From positions 1,653,501 to 1,717,500 of the forward strand of contig NZ_CP029189.1 of NCBI RefSeq assembly GCF_008642275.1: a stretch of 64,000 nt of DNA, in the 5' to 3' direction. This document shows, piece after piece, positions 7,277 to 16,677 of this stretch. Source of the DNA: Streptomyces venezuelae. Lineage in GTDB: Bacteria; Actinomycetota; Actinomycetes; Streptomycetales; Streptomycetaceae. The translations under genes were made by a program, and so were the position numbers. A model generated the notes under the pieces. That model ran no database searches. It saw only the letters and a list, made by a program, of their open reading frames with translations, and was not told the DNA's origin. The stretch's first letter is position 1, and every line of letters starts with the position of its first letter.

Positions 7277-8920
7277 TCAGCCCGCCTGCTCGACCGGGGT
7301 CGGCCGCGCCTCCGCCTTCGCCTGCGCGGGCAACCGCACCTCCGCCGCCTCCTCCTCGGCCGCCCCGCAGTCCATCACCCGCGGCAGCTTCAGTGCCATC
7401 ACCGCTCCCGCGAACAGCAGCAGCGCGCTCACCACCAGCGTCACGTGCAGTCCGTGCACGAACGACTGGCGCGCCGCCGCGTAGAGCGACGCCCCCGCCG
7501 GTCCCCCGAGATGCGCGGCGATCTGGTACGCCTGGCCCAGCGAGTTCGCCGCGCCCGCCGAATCGGCCGCCGTCACCCCCGGCACTCCCACGAGCCCCGG
7601 CCGGTACGCCGCGTTCATCACGCTGCCCAGCAGTGCGATGCCCATGCCCGCGCCCAGCTGGTACGAGGTCTCGCCGATCGAGGCCGCGCCGCCCGCGGTC
7701 TCGGCAGGAGCCTCGCTCAGCATCGACTCGTAGGCCGCGAACAGCGTGGTCTGCAGTCCGAAGCCCAGCAGGATGAAGCCGACGGTCAGCAGCAGCGGCC
7801 GGTCCTGCTGGCCCATGAACGTCAGCAGCAGCACGGCGAAGCCGGTCAGGACGAAGCCCAGCGACACCATCGTGCGCGGCCCGACCCGCGCCAGGGTGTA
7901 GGAGCCGGTGGCGCCCGCGGCCATGGCGGCGAAGGTCAGCGGCAGCAGCCGCAGGCCGGTCTCCAGCGGGCTGAGGTGCAGCACCAGCTGGAGGTACTGG
8001 ACGGCGATCAGCTCCAGGCCGACCAGGGCCAGCATGGCGAGGACGATGCAGGCGACCGAGGCGGAGAAGGCGGCCCGCGAGAACATCCGCATGTCGATCA
8101 GCGGGTGCTCGCGCCGCCTCTGCCGCCGCACGAACAGGACGAGCAGCACCACGCCCAGCAGCAGCGGGACCAGCGCCTCGGCGTCGAGGAGCCGGCGTTC
8201 GGCGCCCAGCCGCTTGATCCCGAGCACCGTCCCGAGCACACCGGTGGCGGCCATCAGCGCGCCGAGCACGTCCCACGGCCCGTCGGCGCTGCCGCGCGAC
8301 TCCGGCAGCAGCCAGCGGCCCAGCGGCAGGATCAGCGCCATCAGCGGGATGTTGATGAGGAAGACGGAGCCCCACCAGAAGTGCTGGACGAGGAAACCGC
8401 CCAGCACCGGCCCGCTGGCCGCGCCGATGGCGGCGACGGCGGTCCAGATGCCGATGGCGAGCGCCCGCTCGCGCCGGTCGGGGAAGACCTGCCGCAGGAT
8501 CGACAGGGTGGCGGGCATGATCATCGCGCCGCCGACGCCGAGCAGGGCGCGCGCGGCGATGAGGACCTGGGCGTTGTCGGCGAGGGCCGCTATCGCGGAG
8601 GCGACGCCGAAGAGTCCGTAGCCGAGGAGGAGGATGCGGCGGCGGCCGACCCGGTCACCGAGGGTGCCGAAGAGGATCAGCAGCGAGGCGCAGACCAGCG
8701 GGTAGGCGTCGACGATCCACAGGAGCTCGATCGAGCCGGGGCGCAGGTCCTCGGTGACGGAGGGGACGGCGACGTGCAGGATCGTCGCGTCGAGCGCGAC
8801 GAGGACCAGGCTGACGCAGAGCACCGCCAGGACGACCCAGCGGTTGGCCCCACCCGAGGCGGCGCCCAGCCGCTGCCAGGGCGAAGGGGTCCGGACCCCG
8901 GCCGCGTTCGTCCCCGACAT
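7277..8920 (-). CDS. MFS drug:H+ antiporter, DHA2 (QacA/EmrB) type
   Basis: A 547-residue integral membrane exporter with the 14-helix pattern of the DHA2 family. Motif D1-like LDATILHVAVPSVTEDL lies in the first helix, the loop 2-3 motif A GTLGDRVGRRRILLLGYGLF follows, and motif C appears in the fifth helix as GAASGPVLGGFLV. The ATG start has GGGAGG 7 nt upstream. Members expel antibiotics, dyes or biosynthetic products using the proton gradient. The gene is alone on its strand, divergent from a membrane glycosyltransferase gene, and no adjacent TetR or MarR regulator is visible. The substrate cannot be assigned. Confidence 0.92.
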   Translation of the reverse strand: MSGTNAAGVRTPSPWQRLGAASGGANRWVVLAVLCVSLVLVALDATILHVAVPSVTEDLRPGSIELLWIVDAYPLVCASLLILFGTLGDRVGRRRILLLGYGLFGVASAIAALADNAQVLIAARALLGVGGAMIMPATLSILRQVFPDRRERALAIGIWTAVAAIGAASGPVLGGFLVQHFWWGSVFLINIPLMALILPLGRWLLPESRGSADGPWDVLGALMAATGVLGTVLGIKRLGAERRLLDAEALVPLLLGVVLLVLFVRRQRRREHPLIDMRMFSRAAFSASVACIVLAMLALVGLELIAVQYLQLVLHLSPLETGLRLLPLTFAAMAAGATGSYTLARVGPRTMVSLGFVLTGFAVLLLTFMGQQDRPLLLTVGFILLGFGLQTTLFAAYESMLSEAPAETAGGAASIGETSYQLGAGMGIALLGSVMNAAYRPGLVGVPGVTAADSAGAANSLGQAYQIAAHLGGPAGASLYAAARQSFVHGLHVTLVVSALLLFAGAVMALKLPRVMDCGAAEEEAAEVRLPAQAKAEARPTPVEQAG

Positions 8921-9230
8921 GCATGTACCTCCCAGGTGATCCCTCGCGCTCGGCGGACCAGCGTCTTGCGGAGCCGCGGGGGGTGGTGCGCTGTGCGGCG
9001 TCCAACGGGGTCCGGCATCGACACGCGAGTGAACGGTCAGCGTACGCGAGTTCGTCTGCCCCACACGTGGTCAAGCTCTCATCCCTGCGGCGGCCCCGGT
9101 GTGGCGTATGCCACTCCTTCCGGCGTCACCCTCCCCCGGTGTACACGCGCGCTCACGGCCCGTGGTTTCCGCACGCCGTGCTTCCCGGCCGTTGAGGGGT
9201 GCCCGGCCGGCTCCACCGATAATCATCCAT
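8921..9230. other. Divergent intergenic region
   Basis: About 310 bp between the MFS gene and the PIG-V-like gene. Apart from the MFS ribosome-binding site and a GATAAT box next to the GTG of the right-hand gene, no gene, RNA or clear operator palindrome is seen. Confidence 0.5.
9218..9223 (+). promoter_or_regulatory. Putative -10 box, leaderless start
   Basis: GATAAT ends 7 nt before the GTG at 9231, and no Shine-Dalgarno sequence precedes that GTG, so transcription may begin at the start codon. A TTGAGG at 9192-9197 is a poor -35 candidate with a 20-bp spacer. Confidence 0.35.
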
Positions 9231-10340
9231 GTGGAAGATCTTGCATTGCGCCGGGCCGCGCCCGCACTGGCCGCCTTCGCGGCGGTGCGGCTGCTCGGGC
9301 TGACCGCGCTCGCGGTGTGGGGCGCGGTGGTCGGCAGCAGCCCGCACACGCTGCTGTCGGCCCGCTGGGACTCGCTCTGGTACGCCCGCATCGCCGCGGA
9401 GGGGTACGGGTACGAGGTACTCCTCCCGAACGGGGACGTGCACTCGAACCTGGCGTTCTTCCCGCTGCTGCCATGGCTGGAACGGGCGGTGTCCGCGGCG
9501 ACCGGGTTCTCGTACGGCTCGTCGGGCCTGGTGGTGTCGGTGGTCGCGGGGCTCGCCGCGGCCTGGGGGATCTTCGCGGTGGCCGACCTGGTCCACGGCC
9601 GCCGGGCCGGGTTCTTCGCGGTCGCGGTCTGGGCGGCGCTGCCGGTCGCGGTCGTGCAGTCCATGGCGTACAGCGAGTCGCTGTTCACCGCGCTGGCCGC
9701 CTGGGCGCTCCACGCGGCCCTGCGCGGACGGTGGCTGACGGCGGGGCTGCTCGCGGCCGGGGCCGGGCTGACCCGCCCGGTCGGCGCGGCGGTGGTCGCG
9801 GCGGTGTGGGTGGCCGCCGCGCTGGCCTGGCGGCGCGGCGAGCGGTCGTGGCGGACGGTCGCGGGGGTGCTGCTGGCTCCGGCGGGTGCGGCGGCGTACG
9901 TGCTGTGGGTCGGCGCGCGGACCGGGGGCGGCCTGCTGGGGTACCTGGACGTGCAGGGCGGCTGGGGCAACGGCTTCGACGGCGGCTGGGCGTTCGCGAA
10001 GTTCGTCGGGGCGAAGCTGGCCTCGTCCGCGTTCCCCGCCGGGGCGGGGCTGATCGCGGGCGTCGTGCTGGTGCTCTGGCTGTACGGGAAGTGCGTCCGG
10101 CAGCGGCAGCCGGTGCCGCTGCTCGTGTACTGCGGGATCGTCGTGGCCCTGGCGCTGTGCGCGTCCGGTTACTTCGGCTCCAAGCCCCGGCTGCTGCTGC
10201 CCGCCTTCCCGCTGGTGCTGCCGCCGGCGGTGGCGCTGGCGCGGTGGCGGACCGGGCGGGCGGCCGCGGTGGTGGGCGCGCTGGCCCTGGCGTCGGCGGT
10301 CTACGGGGCGTTCTGGCTGAACGGCTCGGGTCCTCCATAG
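9231..10340 (+). CDS. PIG-V-like membrane mannosyltransferase
   Basis: A 369-residue polytopic membrane protein. A luminal-type motif ARWDSLWYARIAAEGYGYE appears after the first helix, followed by NLAFFPLLPWLER, the features of the PIG-V/GPI mannosyltransferase 2-like family of actinobacterial GT-C enzymes. About nine further hydrophobic segments follow, including AAWALHAALRG and GLTRPVGAAV. Such enzymes use polyprenyl-phosphate sugars to glycosylate lipids or proteins on the outer face of the membrane. The start is taken as GTG because the frame upstream has no conserved sequence and a -10-like box abuts this codon. The acceptor is unknown. Confidence 0.8.
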   Translation: MEDLALRRAAPALAAFAAVRLLGLTALAVWGAVVGSSPHTLLSARWDSLWYARIAAEGYGYEVLLPNGDVHSNLAFFPLLPWLERAVSAATGFSYGSSGLVVSVVAGLAAAWGIFAVADLVHGRRAGFFAVAVWAALPVAVVQSMAYSESLFTALAAWALHAALRGRWLTAGLLAAGAGLTRPVGAAVVAAVWVAAALAWRRGERSWRTVAGVLLAPAGAAAYVLWVGARTGGGLLGYLDVQGGWGNGFDGGWAFAKFVGAKLASSAFPAGAGLIAGVVLVLWLYGKCVRQRQPVPLLVYCGIVVALALCASGYFGSKPRLLLPAFPLVLPPAVALARWRTGRAAAVVGALALASAVYGAFWLNGSGPP

Positions 10341-10569
10341 AGCCCCCACATCACGGAATGAACCATTCCGGTCCATCTTTCAGCAAAGGAAATGACTCCC
10401 GCGGCGATAAAGTCCGGATAAGTGATGGAAACAATTCTCCGAGGCAGTGGATCAAGAAGCCGCCAACCGCTGTCGGAATAACGGGAATTACGCCCCGCAT
10501 GAGACCAACTCCACATCACATGGTCATCACAAAGCCCGCGATTCGCCCGGGCCGAGCATCGACGGACGG

Positions 10570-10575
10570 TAACGT
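10570..10575 (+). promoter_or_regulatory. Putative -10 box, leaderless start
   Basis: TAACGT, fitting the actinobacterial TANNNT pattern, ends 7 nt before the GTG of the PAP2 gene; no Shine-Dalgarno sequence is present. Confidence 0.35.
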
Positions 10576-10582
10576 CGATTGA

Positions 10583-11725
10583 GTGCGTACCGACCAAATC
10601 CTGACCCGTCTGGAGCGGGTGTTCGCCCGGCTGGACCGGGAACCAGAGCGACCGGCTCATCTGCAAACCCCGCAGATGAGCCGGCACCGCGTCGTACTCC
10701 TGGGCTCGACCCTCGCCTTCTACCTCTCCATCGTGGTCGCCGTACTGACCACTTCCTGGCTGGTCCGCCTGGACTGGCAGATCATGTTCTTCCGGCCCTA
10801 CGAGCAGTGGCCGCAGCTGCACGCCTTCCTCGACTACCTGGTCGTGCTGGGCCAGCGCGGACCCACCGCGGTCATGGTCGCCGCCTGGCTCGGCTGGCGC
10901 TCCTGGCGGCAGCACACCCTCCGCCCGCTGATCACCCTCGGCGTGGCACTGCTGCTGCTCAACATCACCGTCGGGTCCGTCAAGCTCGGCCTCGGCCGGC
11001 TCGGTCCGCACTACGCCACGGAGATCGGATCCGCCGAACTCTTCGCCGGCGGCGATATATTCCCTTCCGGCCACACCGCCAACGCCGTGGTGACCTGGGG
11101 AATCCTGGCCTACCTGGCTTCGACCGTGGTCACCCGCCGGGTGCTGTCGGTGGTCTCCGCCGTCGTCTCGCTGAGCGTCGGCGCCACCACCGTGTACCTC
11201 GGCACGCACTGGGTCAGCGACGTCCTGCTCGGATGGTCCGCGGGCCTGCTGATCCTGCTGGCGCTCCCCTGGTTCGAGCCGCTCATCGCCCGGACCGAGG
11301 CCTACGTGTTCGACGTGCGCGAGGTGCTGCGCCGCCGCGCCGAGACCGGACGGATGCCCGCGCCGGTCGTCTCCGTGCTCACCCCGCTGCTCTCGGCGGG
11401 CGGCAAGTGGCAGTTGCGCAGCCCCGCGGAGACCACCGCCCCCGGCACCGCCGTCGCCGGCACCGCCATCGCCGGCACCGCCATCGCCATCGCCGAGGAG
11501 CCGGTCCCGCAGCCCGTTCCGGCCACCACGGCCCCGACGGCCACCGCGACGACCGCCGTCACCGCGCACTCCCCCGCCGCCCGGCCCGCCGTGCACCCGG
11601 CCGGCCGGCCGCACGTGATCCGCTCCGAGCGGACCCCGGTCACGCCGAACGGCAGCCGCCGCCCGGCACACACCGAGCGGGCCCCCGCCCGGGGAGCCGC
11701 GGCCCGTCCGGTCGCGGGCGGCTGA
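10583..11725 (+). CDS. PAP2-family membrane phosphatase
   Basis: A 380-residue protein with a PAP2 (type 2 phosphatidic acid phosphatase/haloperoxidase-like) membrane domain at about 37-240. The three motif elements are visible: K134-x4-RLGP (KxxxxxR-like), PSGH at 161-164, and GTHWVSD with His209 and Asp213 for the phosphohistidine mechanism. Likely substrates are phosphatidate or polyprenyl pyrophosphates at the outer membrane face. The C-terminal 120 residues are a low-complexity Ala/Pro/Thr tail, including repeats of AVAGTAIAGTAI. The gene ends 45 nt before a strong hairpin terminator. The role in lipid or undecaprenyl pyrophosphate recycling is inferred. Confidence 0.88.
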   Translation: MRTDQILTRLERVFARLDREPERPAHLQTPQMSRHRVVLLGSTLAFYLSIVVAVLTTSWLVRLDWQIMFFRPYEQWPQLHAFLDYLVVLGQRGPTAVMVAAWLGWRSWRQHTLRPLITLGVALLLLNITVGSVKLGLGRLGPHYATEIGSAELFAGGDIFPSGHTANAVVTWGILAYLASTVVTRRVLSVVSAVVSLSVGATTVYLGTHWVSDVLLGWSAGLLILLALPWFEPLIARTEAYVFDVREVLRRRAETGRMPAPVVSVLTPLLSAGGKWQLRSPAETTAPGTAVAGTAIAGTAIAIAEEPVPQPVPATTAPTATATTAVTAHSPAARPAVHPAGRPHVIRSERTPVTPNGSRRPAHTERAPARGAAARPVAGG

Positions 11726-11770
11726 CCGTTCCGCCGCGGGGGCGGTACGCACCACCTCTCCCCGCGGCGC

Positions 11771-11810
11771 GCGAAGGCGGGCCCGGTCCTCGGACCGGGC
11801 CCGCCTTCGC
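11771..11810 (+). terminator. Strong hairpin terminator after PAP2 gene
   Basis: Perfect 19-bp inverted repeat (arms 11771-11789 and 11792-11810, core GGCGGGCCCGGTCC) with a 2-nt nominal loop. It lacks a T tract, as is usual in Streptomyces. Confidence 0.8.
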
Positions 11811-12012
11811 CGTTCGTCAGCGCCGCGCCCGGACGTTCGTCCGTCCCGGGTCACGCTTGTGTCACAGAATATCAACAGCCGCAAATTGTTTACCGGTCCG
11901 CGACACGCCCGGGGTCCAGGTGGTTTGGAATTCATGCCGAACACTGCTGAATTCCGGTCCTAGATTGCCATGATCCGCTTGGACCAGACCAGTTGAATCC
12001 CCCTCAGCTCCC

Positions 12013-12993
12013 CTACATTTCCTTCACTTCTCCGGCCTCCACCGCCCTCCCCAGGAGATCCCGCGCGGCCCGGATCCGATCCGTCAGCTCCGGTGGCTCG
12101 ACCACTTCGAACTCACAACCGAGCAGCATGACGTGAATCACCAGAACGTCCAGGTTCACCGCCCCGGTGCGCAGCAGACAGCTCCGCCCGTCGACCGGTT
12201 CCAGGACCCCGTCGCTCGGCCCGACGATCCGTGCCGCCTCCTGCGCCGAGACCCTCAGCCGCACCACCGCGCGGGTCGCGTACGCCCGCTGCGAGACGCC
12301 CTCGGAGACGTACGCGGCGAGGTCCTCGGCCGGTGCCGGGCGCGGGGTGAACCGCGGTCCGTGCGGAGGCCTGGGCTCGATCCGGTCCGCGCGGAAGGTC
12401 CGCCACGCCTCCCGGTCCAGGTCCCAGGCGACCAGGTACCAGCGCCGCTCGGTGCAGACCAGCCGGTGCGGTTCGACGGTGCGGCGGCTGACGTTCCCCT
12501 CGTGGTCGCGGTACCCGAAGCGCAGCCGCTCGCCGTCCCGGCAGACCGAGGCCAGCTCGGTCAGCACCGAGGGGTCCACGGTGGAGCGCTGGGCGCCGCG
12601 CAGCATCGGCACGGTGAACTCGTTGAGCGCGGACACCCTGCGGCGCAGCCGTGACGGCAGTACCTGCTCCAGCTTCGCCAGGGCGCGTACGGAGGCCTCG
12701 CCGATGCCCTCGACCCCGTTCCCGGCGGCGGTCCGCAGGCCCACGGCGACGGCCACGGCCTCGTCGTCGTCCAGCAGCAGCGGCGGCAGCTCGGCCCCCG
12801 CGCCCAACTGGTAGCCGCCGCCGGTCCCGGGGCTGGCGTTCACCGGATACCCGAGCTCCCGCAACCGGTCGACGTCGCGCCGGACCGTCCTCGCGGTGAC
12901 CCCGAGGCGGTCCGCGAGGTCGGCCCCGGTCCATTCGCGGTGGGCCTGCAGCAGGGACAGCAGGCGCAGCAGTCGTGCGGAGGTGTCGATCAT
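12013..12993 (-). CDS. HTH/WYL-domain transcriptional regulator
   Basis: A 326-residue YafY-type regulator. Residues 5-60 form a DeoR-like helix-turn-helix (WTGADLADRLGVTARTVRRD, then LRELGYPV). The WYL domain follows at about 140-215, with RFGYRDHEGNVSRRTVEPH and the eponymous RRWYLVAWDLDREAWRTFR. A C-terminal WCX region ends the protein. WYL domains bind nucleic-acid or nucleotide-like ligands and often repress adjacent stress or defence genes. Here no gene is obviously its target; it is 37 nt upstream-side neighbour of the Mtb12-like gene, both on the minus strand but with the regulator downstream. Confidence 0.92.
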   Translation of the reverse strand: MIDTSARLLRLLSLLQAHREWTGADLADRLGVTARTVRRDVDRLRELGYPVNASPGTGGGYQLGAGAELPPLLLDDDEAVAVAVGLRTAAGNGVEGIGEASVRALAKLEQVLPSRLRRRVSALNEFTVPMLRGAQRSTVDPSVLTELASVCRDGERLRFGYRDHEGNVSRRTVEPHRLVCTERRWYLVAWDLDREAWRTFRADRIEPRPPHGPRFTPRPAPAEDLAAYVSEGVSQRAYATRAVVRLRVSAQEAARIVGPSDGVLEPVDGRSCLLRTGAVNLDVLVIHVMLLGCEFEVVEPPELTDRIRAARDLLGRAVEAGEVKEM

Positions 12994-13030
12994 CCCCGGA
13001 GTCTGCCAGCGCGCCGCGGGCGGCCGGGCC

Positions 13031-13582
13031 TCAGCAGAACAGCGGGGGTGCCTCGGCGCCGCTGAGGTCGACGAGCGCGCAGAGGGTCTTCAGGGAGACC
13101 TTCCAGGTCCCGTCCTCGAACACCGCGTTCCCCTTGCCGGCGGACATGACCGTCTCGTCGCCGACCTTCAGGTCGTAGGTCACCGCGGCCTCGGTGGGCG
13201 AGGTGAAGGTGACACCGGTGACCGCCGCGGAGGCCTTGGCCGCTTCGGCGCCGGCCGAGAAGCCGTCCAGCAGCACCTTGAGCAGGTCGCCGTGCTGGAG
13301 CAGCTCCGCCTTCTCGTCGGTCGGGGTCTTCGGGTCGAAGAACGCGGTCCAGTTCTTCTCGATCTGTTCCTTCGCCGCCGCGGGATCCGCGGGCCCTTCC
13401 GCGCCCTGCAGGACCACGACCGCGGCGGGCGGCTGCGCCGGGACCCCTGCCGCCGCGGCCGGGGACCACCCCACGGCCGCCGGCAGGGCCAGCAGGACCG
13501 CGGCCGCCGCGCAGGCCGCGGCGCGCGCCGGGGCGCGCGGGTGTCCGTGCGGAAGGGCACGCGGGTGTCTGCTCTGGACCAT
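13031..13582 (-). CDS. Mtb12-like exported protein
   Basis: A 183-residue secreted protein with a long basic N-terminus and hydrophobic core (AAACAAAAVLLALPAAVGW) ending near AAAAG. The mature part resembles the low-molecular-weight antigen Mtb12 fold: EQIEKNWTAFFDPKTPTDEK, then a helix LLQHGDLLKVLLDGF, a strand pair around VTGVTFTSPTEAAVTYDL and KGNAVFEDGTWKVS, and a C-terminal region ending PLFC. The family is a cystatin/NTF2-like secreted domain of unknown function common in actinobacteria. ATG was taken as start, with GGTGAG nearby; GTG codons just upstream are alternatives. It lies 101 nt downstream of the rpf gene on the same strand. Confidence 0.8.
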   Translation of the reverse strand: MVQSRHPRALPHGHPRAPARAAACAAAAVLLALPAAVGWSPAAAAGVPAQPPAAVVVLQGAEGPADPAAAKEQIEKNWTAFFDPKTPTDEKAELLQHGDLLKVLLDGFSAGAEAAKASAAVTGVTFTSPTEAAVTYDLKVGDETVMSAGKGNAVFEDGTWKVSLKTLCALVDLSGAEAPPLFC

Positions 13583-13683
13583 CTGGCTCACCACCGGAGT
13601 CCGAGCGAGCCGTTCGGCTCGCCGTTTCCAGGGTCGGCGCCCGCACGGCATCACGCAACGCGCGGCCGGCCCGGGCGCCCCGG

Positions 13684-14403
<720 letters not shown>

Positions 14404-14687
14404 CGCAGCCACCCGCGGTCGCCTCGGGCCCGCCACGCGGCAGGTCACCGCAGCCCACCCGGTCGGACGACCGCCGGCACCGCCCCAAACGGCCACACCT
14501 GGGCATCAACTGAGCACAACCAGAAAACAGTTGGCACGTAAGCGAAGCTCCGGTCGGACGGTTCACCCTTCCGGGGGCCAGGTTCGAATCCGTTCCCTCA
14601 AATGGCGTGACCCCGGCCGCCGCTCGGCCGTTGAGCCCGGCGAGCCGGGAGCCTCCCGGACCCGCACCTATGCCGAGGAGCCACCCC

Positions 14688-15494
14688 GTGCCGCGCATGC
14701 TCGACGTCAGTGATGAGGTACGTGCCGAGATCGGTGACGAAGAAGCCGACAGGCTGCTCGTCGGCGAAGACGCGCCGCGCAGTTACGACTGCACCTCCTG
14801 CCGCACCCCCGGTGACCCCGAGAACGACCGGACCAGCACGGTGCTGTTCGTCGGCGAGGAGACCGCCGTCCTCGCCTTCGCCCACGCCACCTGCATCCCC
14901 TCCCAGGTGGTCACGGTCTCGGAGGAGCAGCTCCAGGGCGCCGTCCGCAGCATCACCGGCGACAGCCCGGCCGGCTCCGGCGGCCCCGGCGCCGCCCCGC
15001 AGAACGTGCCCGGCGGCCAGGCCGTCCTCGGCATCACCAGCGGCCTGATCCTGATCGCCGGTGAGCTGCACCCGGCCCTGGTCGTCGAGCCGACCGCGCC
15101 CATCGCCCGCCCCGGCAGCGACGGCCCCGGCGACGACTTCCTGCCGCTCCTCATCGAGCAGGGCTTCATCCCGGTCACCGACACCTCCGAGGTCCCCACC
15201 GTCCTCGGCGGCTGGTCGGTCCTGCTCGCCGCGGGCCAGCTGCACGCCGTGCTGCAGCCGGGCAACGACGGCAGCCAGGTCGCCTGGTGGCAGGCGCACC
15301 AGGCGCTGTCGGTCACCGACGGCTGGCGGACCGCCGTCAACAAGACCCAGCGCGTGCTCATCTACGCCGCCCCGGTCGGCTCCATCGGCCAGCAGCCCCG
15401 TGAGGACCTGTTGCGCGACGCGCTGGACAAGGCCGCCGCCGCGGGCAAGCTCGTGGCCGCCGCGATGCCGCTGGCGGGTACGCCCGGCGCCTGA
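14688..15494 (+). CDS. Conserved hypothetical protein
   Basis: A 268-residue soluble-looking protein. GTG was chosen because GAGGAG lies 7 nt upstream; a downstream ATG gives MLDVSDEVRAEIG. A CTSC pair occurs near residue 31, followed by an alternating strand/helix region with TVLFVGEETAVLAFAHATCI and later HPALVVEPTAPIARPG, QGFIPVTDT and WWQAHQALSVTDGWRT. No signal peptide or membrane helix. I do not recognise a named domain, but the codon pattern and position between rpf and the der region look conserved for Streptomyces. It is followed by a strong hairpin terminator. Confidence 0.8.
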   Translation: MPRMLDVSDEVRAEIGDEEADRLLVGEDAPRSYDCTSCRTPGDPENDRTSTVLFVGEETAVLAFAHATCIPSQVVTVSEEQLQGAVRSITGDSPAGSGGPGAAPQNVPGGQAVLGITSGLILIAGELHPALVVEPTAPIARPGSDGPGDDFLPLLIEQGFIPVTDTSEVPTVLGGWSVLLAAGQLHAVLQPGNDGSQVAWWQAHQALSVTDGWRTAVNKTQRVLIYAAPVGSIGQQPREDLLRDALDKAAAAGKLVAAAMPLAGTPGA

Positions 15495-15550
15495 TCCCAG
15501 CCGGTACGAGAACGGCCGCCAGCCCCCTGCCGAGGGGGCCGGGCGGCGTG

Positions 15551-15588
15551 CGCCGGGGGTGTGCGGTCCGTCCCGCACACCCCCGGCG
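15551..15588 (+). terminator. Hairpin terminator
   Basis: Perfect 16-bp inverted repeat CGCCGGGGGTGTGCGG / CCGCACACCCCCGGCG around a 6-nt loop, 56 nt past the stop codon of the preceding plus-strand gene. Confidence 0.8.
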
Positions 15589-15648
15589 ATCTGTGTTTCG
15601 GCCCCCGTCACCCCGCATCCGCAGCGCGTCGGTTTCGTTGGCTGGTAC

Positions 15649-16065
15649 GTGCATTCATACGACTCCTCCCGCGCCCCGTCCTATCCGAGCACCGTCCCCG
15701 CGATGCGTCCCGCACGGGACCGGGACACCCCTCCGGCCGTCTCGCACACCCCGATCTACGACGCGCTGTACTCGGAGTACCTGCGGGCCTTCCGGGCGCT
15801 GCCGGGCGACCGTACGGGCGAGGAGGACCACGGGTTCACGGCCTTCTCCTACGGGGGCTCGCACACGACCGGCAGCTCGTACGGCAGCGGCTGGAGCGGA
15901 TCCGGATGGCAGCGCGTCGACGGCTGGCAGCCCTCCTACACCCCGCAGCCGCTGCCCACGTACTCGTACGCGGGCAGCCCCGGATACGCCGACGGGCGGC
16001 AGAGCCAGACCGGGATGACGCACCTCCCGGCGGCCCTGCCGCCCGCTCCGCGCCGGGGCTACTGA
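15649..16065 (+). CDS. Small Tyr/Ser/Gly-rich hypothetical protein
   Basis: A 138-residue protein from GTG (VHSYDSSRAPSYPSTVPAM); an in-frame ATG at 15703 is the alternative start. Neither has a good ribosome-binding site. The phrase HTPIYDALYSEYLRAFRALPGD forms a probable helix and resembles the opening of small Streptomyces proteins containing TPIYDxL. The rest is low-complexity: SYGGSHTTGSSYGSGWSGSG, then Pro/Tyr-rich. No signal peptide or membrane segment. Function unknown. Confidence 0.65.
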   Translation: MHSYDSSRAPSYPSTVPAMRPARDRDTPPAVSHTPIYDALYSEYLRAFRALPGDRTGEEDHGFTAFSYGGSHTTGSSYGSGWSGSGWQRVDGWQPSYTPQPLPTYSYAGSPGYADGRQSQTGMTHLPAALPPAPRRGY

Positions 16066-16677
16066 CCCCGCCGAGTCCGCCGGAGTCCTCGCCCGGCTGC
16101 TACTTCTTCTTGGCCTTACCGGCCTGCCTTGCCACCAGGGGTGCCCCGCTCTGCACCCTCCTGACCTGCTGCTGAGCGGTCACTGTCGGTGGACGCCGGT
16201 CAGCGTTGGGAGGCGTCCGACGGCCCACAGACGGCCCGGCGCGACGCCCGGTCAACGAGCCCGGGACTGCATGTCGCTTGACTTGTCGCTTGTCGCTTGT
16301 CGTCCCCATTCACCCAGCTCACGGCCACGCATCCGGGGCTGAGGTGCCCACCAGGCCCAAGACGACAAGCGACGAGCTACAAGGACCGCCCTTCGGGCGT
16401 CGACCAGCCCCGGCGGGGGCCAGAGGGCGGGACTACAGCCCGTCGCGGCGGGCGTGACCGCGACCGGGCGTGATCATTTCATCGGGTATGACCACCCCCT
16501 CCAGGCGCATCACGGCCACCGCAGCCCTCACCGCCGCGCACAACGGCTTCGGGTAGCTGGCCAGCAAGCTGGACCCTGCCGGCGGGGACGGCCGATCTGT
16601 TGATCTGCAATTGAGCTGCGGCGACGGGCCGTTTCACCCTGACCGCCATGCCTCGCGGCCCCGTACTGGCCCGTGCC
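16066..16677. other. Gene-poor stretch with short repeats and gene remnants
   Basis: 612 bp with no convincing gene. A minus-strand open frame at 16100-16309 ends in the basic tail GKAKKK, and a plus-strand mini-ORF at 16488-16556 encodes MTTPSRRITATAALTAAHNG plus two residues, which looks like the start of a signal peptide cut off by a stop. Base composition is less GC-biased in the TGTCGCTT repeat tract. The stretch probably marks the left side of an insertion relative to the conserved core genes, but no integrase, transposase or long target duplication is visible. Confidence 0.45.
16271..16373. repeat. TGTCGCTT tandem repeats with distant inverted copy
   Basis: TGTCGCTT occurs three times at 16272-16298 with a partial fourth unit. 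The 13-mer GTCGCTTGTCGTC at 16292-16304 recurs in inverted orientation, exactly, at 16361-16373, leaving a 56-nt loop. It could be a recombination site, an operator array or a degenerate attachment site. Confidence 0.7.

Noticed and set aside
7445..10582. Very long plus-strand open frame across the MFS and PIG-V genes
   Set aside because: It is a GC-rich shadow frame: its product is Arg/Gly/Gln-rich with no domain, while the opposite and overlapping frames encode recognisable families.
14581..14610. tRNA T-loop-like GGTTCGAATCC
   Set aside because: The flanking stems do not pair on either strand, and no D-arm, anticodon arm or acceptor stem can be drawn.
16100..16309. 69-residue minus-strand frame ending GKAKKK
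   Set aside because: Codon pattern is weak and it overlaps the TGTCGCTT repeats; kept only as a possible remnant.
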